The translations under genes were made by a program, and so were the position numbers. Of a stretch of 64,000 nt of DNA, positions 27,112-35,760 are shown in pieces. This DNA comes from DYRB01 sp963845265 (GTDB taxonomy: Bacteria; Pseudomonadota; Gammaproteobacteria; Chromatiales; Chromatiaceae): the NCBI GenBank assembly GCA_963845265.1, contig CAWJRN010000003.1, positions 310,001 through 374,000 of the forward strand, given 5' to 3'. Position 1 is the stretch's first letter. Every line of letters begins with the position of its first letter. The notes under the pieces are model-generated. The model saw only the letters and a list, made by a program, of their open reading frames with translations, searched no databases and was not told where the DNA came from.

Positions 27112-28893
27112 TCAGGCCTCCTGGGTGGCGGGTTGCAGGACGGCGGCGACGATGTCCCTCGGTCGCAGGGGCAGGGGGCCGGGGCGGGCCAGGCTGCGGG
27201 CCGTGGCCGGCAGGGTCTGCTCCGCGTGCAGGTAGCCGAACAGTTGGGCACCGTGGTTTTGCTCCACTACCAGGACCGATGTTGCCGGACCGATGGCGGT
27301 CCGCAGCGCGTCGTGTTGCAGCGGGGAGATGAGGCGCAGCGCCACGACCCGCGTGGGGTGTCCCGACCGGGTCAGGTACTGGGCCGCCTCGCGGCAGGCC
27401 CCGGTGGCGGAGCCCCAGGTGACGATGCAGTGGGCCGCTGCCGGTCTGGCGTCGGGGGCCGGCGAGGAGATCTCGCACCAGTCCGGGCCGAAGTCGAAGC
27501 CGGTCAGCTTGTCCCGGCGCTTGGCGAGCTGGGTGGCGTGGTCGGAGGCGGCGGCGGATGGGGTCCCGCCGGGGCCGTGCTCCAGGCCGTCGGCGGTGTA
27601 CATACAGCCCGACTGGCCGGGGATGGCCATCGGCGAGACCCCGTCCGGGCTCGCCGCATAGCGACGATAGGAGGCACCGGGGGCTAGGTCCCCGGCGACC
27701 AGGCGGTTCAGTTCGCCGGTGAAGCGGCGCGGCGGGTCGCACAGGGCGCGCGATTGCCCCAGGGCCTGATCGGAGAGGCAGATGGCCACGGTTTGCAGCC
27801 GTTCTGCCAGGCGCATGGCCCAGTGCAGGGTGAATACGCAGTCCGGAATGTCCACCGGGGCCAGGACCAGGTGCGGGGCGTCGCCGTGGAGGCCATAAAC
27901 GGCGATATTGAGGTCCGACTGCTCGGACTTGGTGGGGATGCCGGTGGAGGGCCCGCCGCGTTGCACGTCCACGACCACGAGCGGCGTCTCGCTGGTGATG
28001 GCCAGGCCCAGGCCCTCCATCATCAGGCTGAGCCCCGGTCCCGAGGTGGCGGTCAGGGACGGCACGCCGCCGAAGGAGCTGCCGATGATCATGTTGACGG
28101 AGGCCAGCTCGTCCTCGGCCTGGAGCAGGCCGCCGCCGAGGCGTTCAAGGCGCGGGGCCAGCCACTCCAGGATCTCGGTCGCCGGGGTGATGGGGTAGGC
28201 GGCGACGAAGCCCAGGCCGCCGCGCAGGGCGCCGAGCCCGGCGGCCTCGTTGCCGCTGATGTTCCAGCGGTCGTTGGTCGGTGGCGGAAGCGTGGCGGCG
28301 TGGTCCCCGCCCGGCCCGTAGCCCAGGCGTAGGCAGGCGATGGAGGTCTCGACCAGGGCTGCGCTCTTGGCCTTGCCTCCGGCGCTGCTGCCACCTAGGA
28401 CCTGCTCCACCCCAGCCTCGAGCGCCTCGATGGGGAGTCCGATGGCCGCCCCCAGGGCCCCCAGGGCGACCATGTTGATGCGCCCTTCGGGCACCAGCTT
28501 GGCCTCGACCTGGAAGGGGGACTCGATCACCCTGGCGCCGCTGCGGGCGAGGATCTCCGGGACCGGGCCGGCGGCCGGGTCGGCAAGGATCAGGCTGTCG
28601 GCATCGAGTTGGATCTCATCGACAAAGCGGGAGACGTTGTTCCAATCCAGTGCGACGAAGACGTCGAAGCGGTCGCCCATGCAGGTCACCGGGTGGCGGG
28701 CGTAGCGCACCATGGCGGCAGACTCGCCGCCGCGGATCTGGGGCCCGGCCGAGCGCGTCAGCAGGCCGTAGTAGCCGGCGCGGCCGACCGCAGCGAGCAA
28801 GATCGAGCCGGCGGTGACGGCACCGCTGCCGCCGGAGCCGGTGATGGCCACCGTGAGTCCGTTGTCGCTGGTGGCGGGGTGGGGTGTGTCCAT
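27112..28893 (-). CDS. korA: 2-oxoacid:ferredoxin oxidoreductase, fused gamma-alpha subunit
   Basis: A 593-residue subunit. The first 190 residues are the gamma domain (TGSGGSGAVTAGSILLAA, PQIRGGESAAMVRYA), fused to the alpha domain with GFVAAYPITPATEILEWL, TATSGPGLSLMMEGLGL and VVDVQRGGPSTGIPTKSEQ. This layout is usual for KorA of aerobic or facultative bacteria. It is the first gene of korA-korB-ferritin-like. Nothing appears damaged. The 155 bases before it are shared with the divergent acetolactate-synthase-like gene. Confidence 0.9.
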   Translation of the reverse strand: MDTPHPATSDNGLTVAITGSGGSGAVTAGSILLAAVGRAGYYGLLTRSAGPQIRGGESAAMVRYARHPVTCMGDRFDVFVALDWNNVSRFVDEIQLDADSLILADPAAGPVPEILARSGARVIESPFQVEAKLVPEGRINMVALGALGAAIGLPIEALEAGVEQVLGGSSAGGKAKSAALVETSIACLRLGYGPGGDHAATLPPPTNDRWNISGNEAAGLGALRGGLGFVAAYPITPATEILEWLAPRLERLGGGLLQAEDELASVNMIIGSSFGGVPSLTATSGPGLSLMMEGLGLAITSETPLVVVDVQRGGPSTGIPTKSEQSDLNIAVYGLHGDAPHLVLAPVDIPDCVFTLHWAMRLAERLQTVAICLSDQALGQSRALCDPPRRFTGELNRLVAGDLAPGASYRRYAASPDGVSPMAIPGQSGCMYTADGLEHGPGGTPSAAASDHATQLAKRRDKLTGFDFGPDWCEISSPAPDARPAAAHCIVTWGSATGACREAAQYLTRSGHPTRVVALRLISPLQHDALRTAIGPATSVLVVEQNHGAQLFGYLHAEQTLPATARSLARPGPLPLRPRDIVAAVLQPATQEA

Positions 28894-29048
28894 GATGGAG
28901 TACCGAGCAAGTGGTCACGGTAGACGACGGGCGAACCGCCAAACCGAAACATGATACTCGCCGCGATGCGGGCGATCTTGCGCCGATTGGACCCAGGCGG
29001 GGTTATCATGATCCAGGTCACGAACCTTAGCCGCAGTGTAGGCCAGCC

Positions 29049-30818
29049 ATGCAATCCGAACCCGAACCCAATCGCACAGATCCCCAGACCGAGGTCCGGC
29101 GAACCGGCGCCGGACTTTTCTTCGATGTCCTAACCGAGTTGGGGGTGGAGATCATCTTTGGCCATACCGGCGGGGCCGTGATCCCGCTGCATGTGGAGCT
29201 GAACAAGCGCCTGCGCCGGGGCGATGCCTGCCCCAAGTTCATCATGTGTCGCCAGGAGGGGGGCGCCGGACACGCGGCGGAGGGCTATGCCCGGGTCAGT
29301 GGTCAGGTGGGTGTGGCCCTGGCCACCTCGGGGCCGGGTGCGACCAACCTCACCACACCCATCGCGGATGCCTACAAAGACTCCATCCCGACCCTGTTCA
29401 TCACCGGTCAGGTCCCGAGCCTGGCCATTGGCTCCGATGCCTTCCAAGAGGTCGATACGGTGGGTGTGACCCGACCGATCTCCAAGCACAATTATCTGGT
29501 CAAGGACGTCGGCGACCTGGATTGGGTCCTGCGCGAGGCCTACGCCCTGGCCCAGACGGGGCGCCCGGGGCCCGTGGTGGTCGACATCTGCAAGGATGTG
29601 CAACTGACCGAGGTCGGGCACCAGAACCCGCGCCGTAAGCGCCATCGGGAGCCTGTCCCCTTCGATGCTGCCGCGGCGGACGCCATCCTCGCCGCATTGG
29701 CTGCTGCCGAGCGCCCGGTGGTGAAGGCGGGGGGCGGCATCATCCATGCCGGCGTCAGTGCCGCCCTTTGTCGTTTCGTGGAGGCCTTCGACTGCCCGGT
29801 CACCACCACCTTCAACGCCCTGGGGGCTGTCCCCTTCGATCAGCCTCACAATCTGGGTATGCCCGGGATGCATGGCAGCATCCCGGCCAACTATGCCCTG
29901 CGCGACGCGGATCTGATTCTGACCCTGGGCGGGCGCTTCGACGACCGGGTGGCGGTGCGCGGCTTTGCCGCCGGCAAGACAATCGCCCATGTGGACATAG
30001 ACCCATCGGAGATTGACAAGACCGTCACGACCCACCTCAGCTTGGTGGCTGGACTCGATGCCTTCCTCGACTATGCCTTGGCCAGCGGTCAGCGGGTGAG
30101 TCACGCGCCATGGATGGCGCAGATTGCCGGTTGGCGGGGCCTGAACCCCAAGGCCTATCTGCAGGACGGGCACGTCAAGCCCCAGGCGGTCATCGATGCC
30201 ATCTCGGAGCTGACCCAGGGGGATGCCACCCTGGTTACCGGGGTGGGCCAGCACCAGATGTGGGCCGCCCAGTATTACCGTTTCCAGCGTCCCCGCCAGT
30301 GGGTCAGCTCCGGGGGGCTGGGGACCATGGGCTTTGGGCTCCCGGCAGCCATTGGGGCCTGGTTTGCCGACCCCGGCCGGCCTGTGGTGCTGATCGACGG
30401 TGACGGCAGCTTCCAGATGAATATCCAGGAATTGGGCACCGTGGTCGCCAACCGTATCCCGTTGAAGATGTTCGTCTTGAACAACAGCTTTCTCGGCATG
30501 GTGCGCCAGTGGGAGGACATGATGGATGACGGTCACCACCATGAGACCTGCCTGGCCCGTACCAGCGAGTGCGATGCCGACTGCACGGACATGGACCAAT
30601 CCTGTCGGCGTCAGATTCCAAACCTGACCGGCCTGCGCTACGTCTATCCCAGGCTCAAGACTCAGCGCATCCGCGAGCCCGGGAAGCTGCGCGACGGCAT
30701 CGCCGCGGCGCTCGCCGAGCCGGGTCCGGTCCTGGTGGATGTGTGGATCGACAAGGCAGAGAACGTCCTGCCCATGGTCCGTCCTGGGCATGGCCTGGGT
30801 CAGATGATCGAGTCCTGA
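29049..30818 (+). CDS. ilvB: Acetolactate synthase-like large subunit
   Basis: A 589-residue TPP enzyme. The catalytic glutamate region is CRQEGGAGHAAEGYAR, the quinone/FAD region includes GRFDDRVAVRGFAAGK, and the TPP motif is IDGDGSFQMNIQELG followed by FVLNNSFLGMVRQW. It would join two pyruvates to acetolactate in branched-chain amino-acid synthesis. No small regulatory subunit (ilvN) follows; ureD does. Residues about 497-520 hold an unusual insert with four cysteines (HETCLARTSECDADC and DQSCRR) where ordinary enzymes have a short loop. It may be a paralog rather than the main biosynthetic enzyme. Confidence 0.85.
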   Translation: MQSEPEPNRTDPQTEVRRTGAGLFFDVLTELGVEIIFGHTGGAVIPLHVELNKRLRRGDACPKFIMCRQEGGAGHAAEGYARVSGQVGVALATSGPGATNLTTPIADAYKDSIPTLFITGQVPSLAIGSDAFQEVDTVGVTRPISKHNYLVKDVGDLDWVLREAYALAQTGRPGPVVVDICKDVQLTEVGHQNPRRKRHREPVPFDAAAADAILAALAAAERPVVKAGGGIIHAGVSAALCRFVEAFDCPVTTTFNALGAVPFDQPHNLGMPGMHGSIPANYALRDADLILTLGGRFDDRVAVRGFAAGKTIAHVDIDPSEIDKTVTTHLSLVAGLDAFLDYALASGQRVSHAPWMAQIAGWRGLNPKAYLQDGHVKPQAVIDAISELTQGDATLVTGVGQHQMWAAQYYRFQRPRQWVSSGGLGTMGFGLPAAIGAWFADPGRPVVLIDGDGSFQMNIQELGTVVANRIPLKMFVLNNSFLGMVRQWEDMMDDGHHHETCLARTSECDADCTDMDQSCRRQIPNLTGLRYVYPRLKTQRIREPGKLRDGIAAALAEPGPVLVDVWIDKAENVLPMVRPGHGLGQMIES

Positions 30819-30819
30819 G

Positions 30820-31656
30820 GTGGCCCTGGCCGCGGACCTGGACCGCGCCGGCTGGGCGGCGAGTCTGGACCTGGGGTTTGTCGTCAGGGCTGGTCGCACC
30901 GTACTTGCCGAGCGCCGCCGGAGCGGACCGCTGGCGGTGCAGCGGCCTTTCTACCCCGAGTCAGGGGTCTGTCATGTCTATCTGCTGCACCCCCCGGGTG
31001 GGGTGGCCGGCGGTGACCGCCTGGACGTCGCCGTGCGGGTGGGGCAGGGTGCCCATGCCTTGATCACCACCCCAGGGGCGACCAAGTTCTATCGCAGCTC
31101 TGGACCCCGGGCCCGGGTACGGCAAAGGCTCTCGGTCGCGCCCGGCGGCATTCTGGAGTGGCTACCCCAGGAGGGGATCTTTTTCCCGGGGGCGGATATC
31201 CAGGTGGCTACCGAACTGGACCTGCAAGGCGATGCCCGGTTGTTTGCGTGGGAGCTTCAGACCCTGGGCCGTCCCGCCCTGGGCGAGCGCTTCAGTTGGG
31301 GCAGGGCCGATCTGGGGCTGGCCCTGAGCCGGGATGGTCGGCCCTTGCTGCGCGAGCGGCTGCGCATCGAAGGGGCAGGGGGATTGGACGGACCCAGTAC
31401 CCTGAGAGGTTTCCCGATTTGCGGGACCCTGATCGCCGGTCCCGCGACTGCCGAGAATTTGTGCATGGCCCGGGAACTGGTCGGCAATGCGCCGGGGTTT
31501 CCGGCGGCGGTCACCCTGATGGATGGGTTCCTGGTCGCACGTTGTCTCGCCGAGACTCTGGAGCCGGTGCAAAGGGTCTATCGGGCCCTTTGGGGCGAGA
31601 TGCGTCCGCGCCTGTTAGGCGTTGCGGCCTGTGCCCCCCGGATCTGGGCGACCTAG
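30820..31656 (+). CDS. ureD: Urease accessory protein UreD
   Basis: A 278-residue UreD (UreH) protein, a scaffold that binds apo-urease and recruits UreF and UreG for nickel insertion. QRPFYPESGVCHVYLLHPPG, GGDRLDVAVRVG, ITTPGATKFYRS and EWLPQEGIFFPGA are typical. It starts at GTG one base after the ilvB-like stop. No ureABC, ureE, ureF or ureG follows: the stop is embedded in TAGCAGCCTGTCGGACTT, which looks like an insertion-sequence end. The gene itself is full length (it ends in the usual PRIWAT), so the rest of the urease operon seems to have been removed or moved. Confidence 0.88.
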   Translation: MALAADLDRAGWAASLDLGFVVRAGRTVLAERRRSGPLAVQRPFYPESGVCHVYLLHPPGGVAGGDRLDVAVRVGQGAHALITTPGATKFYRSSGPRARVRQRLSVAPGGILEWLPQEGIFFPGADIQVATELDLQGDARLFAWELQTLGRPALGERFSWGRADLGLALSRDGRPLLRERLRIEGAGGLDGPSTLRGFPICGTLIAGPATAENLCMARELVGNAPGFPAAVTLMDGFLVARCLAETLEPVQRVYRALWGEMRPRLLGVAACAPRIWAT

Positions 31657-31823
31657 CAGCCTGTCGGACTTAACCTTCGAACCAGCCGTCGGTTGGTCAA
31701 TTGAAGGTCATTGGTGGTAAAGGGAGCAATAATATGGTCGACAGTCTGAACCTCGCCGGGGTTGCCGCTGCCGTTCAGCATCCCCATCGAAGCCATCCTA
31801 CTCGCGCCAGAAGCCAGCGCGCA

Positions 31824-31985
31824 TCAGCGGGTCGACACGCGATCCACCGACACCGAGACTTGCCCGTAGACCGTGGCATCGCCAGACCGCGACTCTGTGT
31901 CCTTGGTCTGCCGGTCGAGCACACAGGCAGATAGCCCGAGTGAGAGGGCGAGAAGGCTAGTGGCGAGACCCGTCTTGGAGATCAT
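31824..31985 (-). CDS. Small putative lipoprotein
   Basis: A 53-residue frame: MISKTGLATSLLALSLGLSA followed by the lipobox cysteine of LSAC, then a polar tail with VYGQVSVSVDRVSTR. AGGA lies seven bases before the ATG. The leader and lipobox are convincing, so it is probably a tiny outer- or inner-membrane lipoprotein. It overlaps the 3' end of the preceding minus-strand frame by 29 bases and may be coupled to it. Function unknown. Confidence 0.55.
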   Translation of the reverse strand: MISKTGLATSLLALSLGLSACVLDRQTKDTESRSGDATVYGQVSVSVDRVSTR

Positions 31986-32270
31986 CGGTTAGTCCTGTGA
32001 CTTCAACGAGAGCTGAGACCAGATTCTGCATCCCAACCGAGAGGAGCCCGAGGGTGTCTTCGTCTAAGGCTTCAGCACGGACCATCTTGAGCAAGATGTT
32101 CTGGGGCACGTCCCCGTAGCGCTGCTGGGAGGCGCCGATGTTGAGGGTAAGGAGGCGTGCCACATCTGTCGGCTGGTTCTTGGTGGCGCATTCGATCAGG
32201 GCGTCGGCGAGGCGTGTGTATGCGGGGAAATCGTCCAGTTCCACCGTTGGATGGGCTCCTTCCGTCTTGC
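31957..32270 (-). pseudogene. 3' end of an unrecognised gene
   Basis: The last 100 residues of this frame (VELDDFPAYTRLADALIECA, KNQPTDVARLLTLNIGAS, ALDEDTLGLLSVGMQNLV) look like real helical protein, while the frame further upstream (to 32589) lies antisense to an IS1595 fragment and looks non-coding. I interpret it as a gene cut by that insertion. I do not recognise the family. It overlaps the small lipoprotein start. Confidence 0.4.
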
Positions 32271-32439
32271 GTGGTGCCAGGATGCCAGGTCGCTGAGTGG
32301 AATGAAAGCGGCAAGTGTTCAGGAGGATCGGGACCACCGGTGGTAGCCAGACGCCCGCGGGCGCGAGCCGCGGAGGCAGACTCACGTTTTGAGCCCCCGG
32401 GGTGGACAATGGGGGCATCCACCCGTCGAGGATGCCGCG

Positions 32440-32616
32440 ATGCCCCAGAATCGGATCCAGTTTCAGCACGGCCATTCGTTGGCGGAGTTTCTCGCGCAGT
32501 ACGGCACCGAGGAGCAGTGCGAGGAGGCGTTGGAGCACCGGCGCTGGCCGGCGGGTTTCGTCTGCCCGGTGTGGGGCGGGCATGCTCACTCGACCTTCTA
32601 CGTCGAGGGGCGCCTG
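32440..32616 (+). mobile_element. IS1595-family transposase fragment
   Basis: The frame from ATG 32440 gives MPQNRIQFQHGHSLAEFLAQ, then TEEQCEEALEHRRWPAGFVC and HAHSTFYVEGR, the N-terminal zinc-ribbon region of IS1595 transposases; one zinc-ribbon cysteine pair has changed (CPVWGG instead of CPxCGG). Coding resemblance ends near 32616. No catalytic DDE part remains. Confidence 0.7.
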
Positions 32617-32723
32617 ACCCCTGACGTCGCAGGGATAGTCAACGTGGCAGTTGGTACGGGCCAGATCCTGGAGGTTTCTTTTAGGAACCTTTCGCTCTAA
32701 TATGCGCCAAAAAGGAGACTCCC

Positions 32724-32933
32724 ATGGCCGTCAATGTCAAACTGTCCGATTCCCTTGTCGATCAAGCCAGGCATCACGCCCTGGTCCAGCATCGCTCGGT
32801 ACCCAAACAGATCGAATATTGGTCGCAGATCGGCAAGGTTGCGGAGGAGAACCCGGATCTCCCGTTCTCGGTGATTCGCGACATCCTGATTGCCGATCAG
32901 GAGGAGGCGATTGGCGAGTATCGGTTCGGCTGA
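32724..32933 (+). CDS. ParD-like antitoxin
   Basis: A 69-residue protein (MAVNVKLSDSLVDQARHHAL, HRSVPKQIEYWSQIGKVAEE) that resembles the ParD-like antitoxin group. AGGAGA lies about ten bases upstream of the ATG. It should form a ribbon-helix-helix-type DNA-binding dimer, repress its own promoter and neutralise the toxin that follows. Its TGA overlaps the toxin ATG (TGATG). The pair is intact. Confidence 0.8.
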   Translation: MAVNVKLSDSLVDQARHHALVQHRSVPKQIEYWSQIGKVAEENPDLPFSVIRDILIADQEEAIGEYRFG

Positions 32934-33196
32934 TGCGCATCCTCGTCACCCCGACCTTCGTGCGTGTGGTCAAGAAGCTCCATGCGCGGCAGAAAACCGA
33001 CCTCGACGAGGCCGTCAGGGTCATTGCCAACGATCCCGGGATCGGCGAGACAAAGGTCGGTGACTTCGCCGGCGTCCAGGTCTACAAGTTTCGGATGGCC
33101 AACCAGATGTGCTTGGTCGCGTACCGAGTCCTGGATGCAGACACCGTCAAGCTCCTGATGGTCGGTCCGCACGAGAATTTCTATCGCGACCTATAG
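32933..33196 (+). CDS. RelE/ParE-family toxin
   Basis: An 87-residue protein with the RelE/ParE fold: VKKLHARQKTDLDEAVRVI, GETKVGDFAGVQVYKFRM and CLVAYRVLDADTVKLLMVG. In this superfamily RelE members cut mRNA on the ribosome and ParE members poison gyrase; the sequence does not decide which. The start overlaps the antitoxin stop, so the two are coupled. Confidence 0.82.
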   Translation: MRILVTPTFVRVVKKLHARQKTDLDEAVRVIANDPGIGETKVGDFAGVQVYKFRMANQMCLVAYRVLDADTVKLLMVGPHENFYRDL

Positions 33197-33329
33197 CGCG
33201 TGGCAAGCTGAACGACCACGCGCACCCCGCCCACTTCGAAGACCCACTGTTGCAGGAACCCCTGCGCCAGCTAGACCGCGGTGAAGGTGGGCCCGATGCG
33301 TAATCGGCGGTCTGGTAGGCGTCGTCCGC

Positions 33330-33743
33330 GCCGCACGTGGCTACCAGGTCCCATCAAGGGTTACGGCGAACGCTGGGGCGACGACACCAAAGGCCAGCTG
33401 GCCGCCATGCAGGCCGGTTGGTTGGTCCACCCGCATGGGTGCGGCCATGCACCACGTCGCGCACTACCTGGACGCGCGCCCCGCCGACAAGAAGCTCATG
33501 CTCATCCTCACCGATGGCCGGCCTTCCGATATCGACACCCATGACGAGCAGTTGCTCATCCAAGACACCCGCCGGGCCATACAAAAACTGGACCGCGACG
33601 GCATCTTCACCTACTGCATCAGCCTCGATACGAAGGCCGACGAATACGTCAGCGGCATCTTCGGCCGGCAGTACACCGTGATCGACAACATCCAGCGCCT
33701 GCCCGAAAAGCTGCCCGAGTTGTACCTGGCGTTGACCAAGTAA
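33330..33743 (+). pseudogene. 3' remnant of a CbbO/NorD-type VWA protein
   Basis: The segment encodes the C-terminal von Willebrand A domain: KKLMLILTDGRPSDIDTHD, TYCISLDTKADEYVSGIFG and YTVIDNIQRLPEKLPELY are typical of CbbO, the partner of CbbQ in RuBisCO activation, and of the related NorD. Upstream, GYGERWGDDTKGQLAAMQAG lies in another frame; one shift within GGTTGGTTGG near 33420 joins it to GWSTRMGAAMHH. The 5' two thirds of the gene are missing. If it is CbbO, the organism or an ancestor fixed CO2. Confidence 0.65.
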
Positions 33744-33869
33744 AGCCCACGCTTGGGCTGCTACCTCCAGAAACGGCACGGGGGATTACAGCCTCAGACC
33801 GCGGCTCAGCCGCAGGTTGGGGTCACCGCGCCTTGGATGCCTCGGCCATGAACAGCCCGAGGGGGACCT

Positions 33870-34075
33870 CTTCTCGTTCCCACGCTCCCAGATTGGGCAA
33901 GTATTCGCGACGGACTCCCCGTAGCCCGGATGGAGCGTAGCGGAATCCGGGGGGAGCCTCTCAGTCTGGCAATACATCAATGGGTTACCGCGAAGACCTG
34001 GATTCCGCTGCGTTGCATCCAGGCTACGAAAGCCGGCTCCGACGGATACTTGCCCAGTCTCTCCGCGTGGGAAAA
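33870..34075. repeat. Long imperfect inverted repeat element
   Basis: Arms 33921-33951 (GTAGCCCGGATGGAGCGTAG onwards) and 33997-34027 pair at 26 of 31 positions around a 45-base centre. The pairing extends outward: TTCCCACGC...TTGGGCAAGTAT on the left mirrors TACTTGCCCAG...GCGTGGGAA on the right. The right outer part matches the repeat at 653-692. It looks like a dispersed intergenic element, perhaps mobilised in trans. The rest of 33744-34179 shows no gene. Confidence 0.65.
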
Positions 34076-34179
34076 CAGTCTTGTCCGCCGCAGCGGCCTG
34101 AGGCGCCATAACAAGGAACAGGGTCTTGTTCTTTGCGCAAAGGACAAGACCCCATCCTCTCGCAAGAACCATCATTTGG

Positions 34180-35175
34180 TCACTTTCCGATTAATCCGTG
34201 CGCGCGCTCCTCCGTACCCAGGGGTCGGAAGAGGGCAATGGCGTTGTCGAGCAGGACTTTACGTTGCACCTCCTCGGGCAGGAACGATGCCCAGCGGCGG
34301 TGGAAGTCGAGAAACGCGCCGACGTGCTCCCAGCCAGTGTCGGCCCTATCCCAGGCATCCAGCCTATCGACTGGCCAGACCGCGTCGGAGCCGACGAGGA
34401 AGCGGTCTGGATACGCCACCACCAGCGCCTCCCACTCGGGCAGCAGACGTCCCCCCTCAGCGCTAATCGGAAATCGCCGGAAGCGCCAAGGGTCGCGGGC
34501 CGAGAGGTCCATCCAGACATTCGAGCAGGTCTCGAGCACCCGTCGAACCTCAGCTGGCGGCAACGCGGCTCCCGCATGCGCGAGCACGATGCGGTTCTTC
34601 GGGTTGGCCTTGCAGATCGACAACGTCGGCTCAGCGCGAGAAAACTCAGTATGGATCAGCATCGGCACATCGTGTTCCGCGGTCAGCGCCAGCAGCGCCC
34701 GCAATACATCGCTGCGGTTCCAGCGCATCGCGAAGCCGCCGATCAGGTGCAACTCGCCGATACCGCGGTAGGGGCCGTTCTCCAGCGCCTCGCGCGCCTC
34801 GGCCACCAGCGACTCGCGGCCCTGCCAGCCGAGCCAGTCGCCGCTTTTGCGATAGGCGCCAAAGATGGGCACGACGATCTCCGGCGCCGCCGCGTACAGT
34901 TCGAGCGCCAGCGACGGTGGCGTGCCGGTGACCACGGCCAACTGCACGTTGTTGGCTCGCAATGCCGCGGCCGCCTGCTGCGGCGAGGTGACTTCAGCTT
35001 GATTCCACTTGTAGTGCAGGTGGGCGTCGGCGATCGGCATCGAACGCTCCTCGGGCGACAAGTCGAGGGGAGCCGGTACATCGGCCCAAGACTTCAACGG
35101 CAGCACGCCGACGAAGACGGCCCCCAAGATGGACAGACTGAAACGGAGCGTGAATCGGTGCATACAAATCGCCAT
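34180..35175 (-). CDS. Exported amidohydrolase-family protein
   Basis: A 331-residue protein starting at ATG 35175 (GAGG nine bases upstream). A signal peptide (FSLSILGAVFVGVLPLKSWA) suggests a periplasmic location. The rest is an amidohydrolase-2-type TIM barrel: MPIADAHLHYKW has the HxH metal pair, MLIHTEF and IVLAHAGAALPP the further histidines, and FLVGSDAVWPV the conserved aspartate. Substrate unknown. It stands alone between repeats and toxin-antitoxin modules. Confidence 0.75.
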   Translation of the reverse strand: MAICMHRFTLRFSLSILGAVFVGVLPLKSWADVPAPLDLSPEERSMPIADAHLHYKWNQAEVTSPQQAAAALRANNVQLAVVTGTPPSLALELYAAAPEIVVPIFGAYRKSGDWLGWQGRESLVAEAREALENGPYRGIGELHLIGGFAMRWNRSDVLRALLALTAEHDVPMLIHTEFSRAEPTLSICKANPKNRIVLAHAGAALPPAEVRRVLETCSNVWMDLSARDPWRFRRFPISAEGGRLLPEWEALVVAYPDRFLVGSDAVWPVDRLDAWDRADTGWEHVGAFLDFHRRWASFLPEEVQRKVLLDNAIALFRPLGTEERAHGLIGK

Positions 35176-35529
35176 ACTTTCGGGCCTCGATTGTCGTTTC
35201 GTCCACGCCCGCATCGTCGGCGCGGCGGGCCTGACGACGGCAAGGTTACCACCGATACCAGCGTGATCCGCGTGCGGCGCACCCGGGCGCGCCGGAAATT
35301 GTCCACCCCAGGAACGGGCCACGTCAGTAACCCGAGTGCGCCTTCATAGAGGACCATTCTCCAGGGTCATACCACGCGTCAGGGGATACCACGCAGACCG
35401 CGGGGCTCAAGGACGCCTGTCGCGGCACGATAAAATGGGTCTCGCCATTGAGCGGGGCCTATCCGGGCTTGGTCCAACCATTGACCAAGACGTTGCTGCT
35501 GAGCACCAGCTCTCACGTCCCAGGTTGGT
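35176..35529. other. Gene-free stretch upstream of the HigB-like remnant
   Basis: I see no convincing coding frame, repeat or RNA here. The 5' end of the HigB-like toxin gene should lie at its right edge but is not recognisable. Confidence 0.4.
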
Positions 35530-35760
35530 CTGGCCGTGGGCGCCGTGCTGGATCGTCCGTCACCCGCTGGCGGGCGATGTCATTCCAGGGGCAGAGGGCG
35601 CACGCAAGGTGCGCTGGACGGTGGCCGGGCAGGTAAGCGCGCGGGGACCCGCGTGATCTATTTCAACCGCTTGGCGTCTGGTCTGATCTACCTGGTTGCG
35701 ATCTACCGCAAGGTCGACCAGACCAACATCCGCCCAGGGGACATTTCGGAGATCGATTGA
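35530..35760 (+). pseudogene. Frameshifted HigB/RelE-type toxin
   Basis: Two frames together give the toxin: HPLAGDVIPGAEGARKVRWT followed, after a shift near 35628 (GGGCAGGTAAGCGC), by KRAGTRVIYFNRLASGLIYL and AIYRKVDQTNIRPGDI. These match the C-terminal 75 residues of RelE/HigB-type toxins annotated as addiction-module killers. The N-terminus is not visible. The toxin is most likely dead, while the antitoxin that overlaps its end is intact. Confidence 0.65.

Noticed and set aside
29130..30899. 589-codon minus-strand frame opposite the acetolactate-synthase-like gene
   Set aside because: Mirror of a real TPP enzyme; His/Gln/Gly-rich, typical of the reverse strand of high-GC genes.
34198..35349. 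383-codon plus-strand frame opposite the amidohydrolase
   Set aside because: Antisense to a protein with signal peptide and metal motifs; its own product has none.
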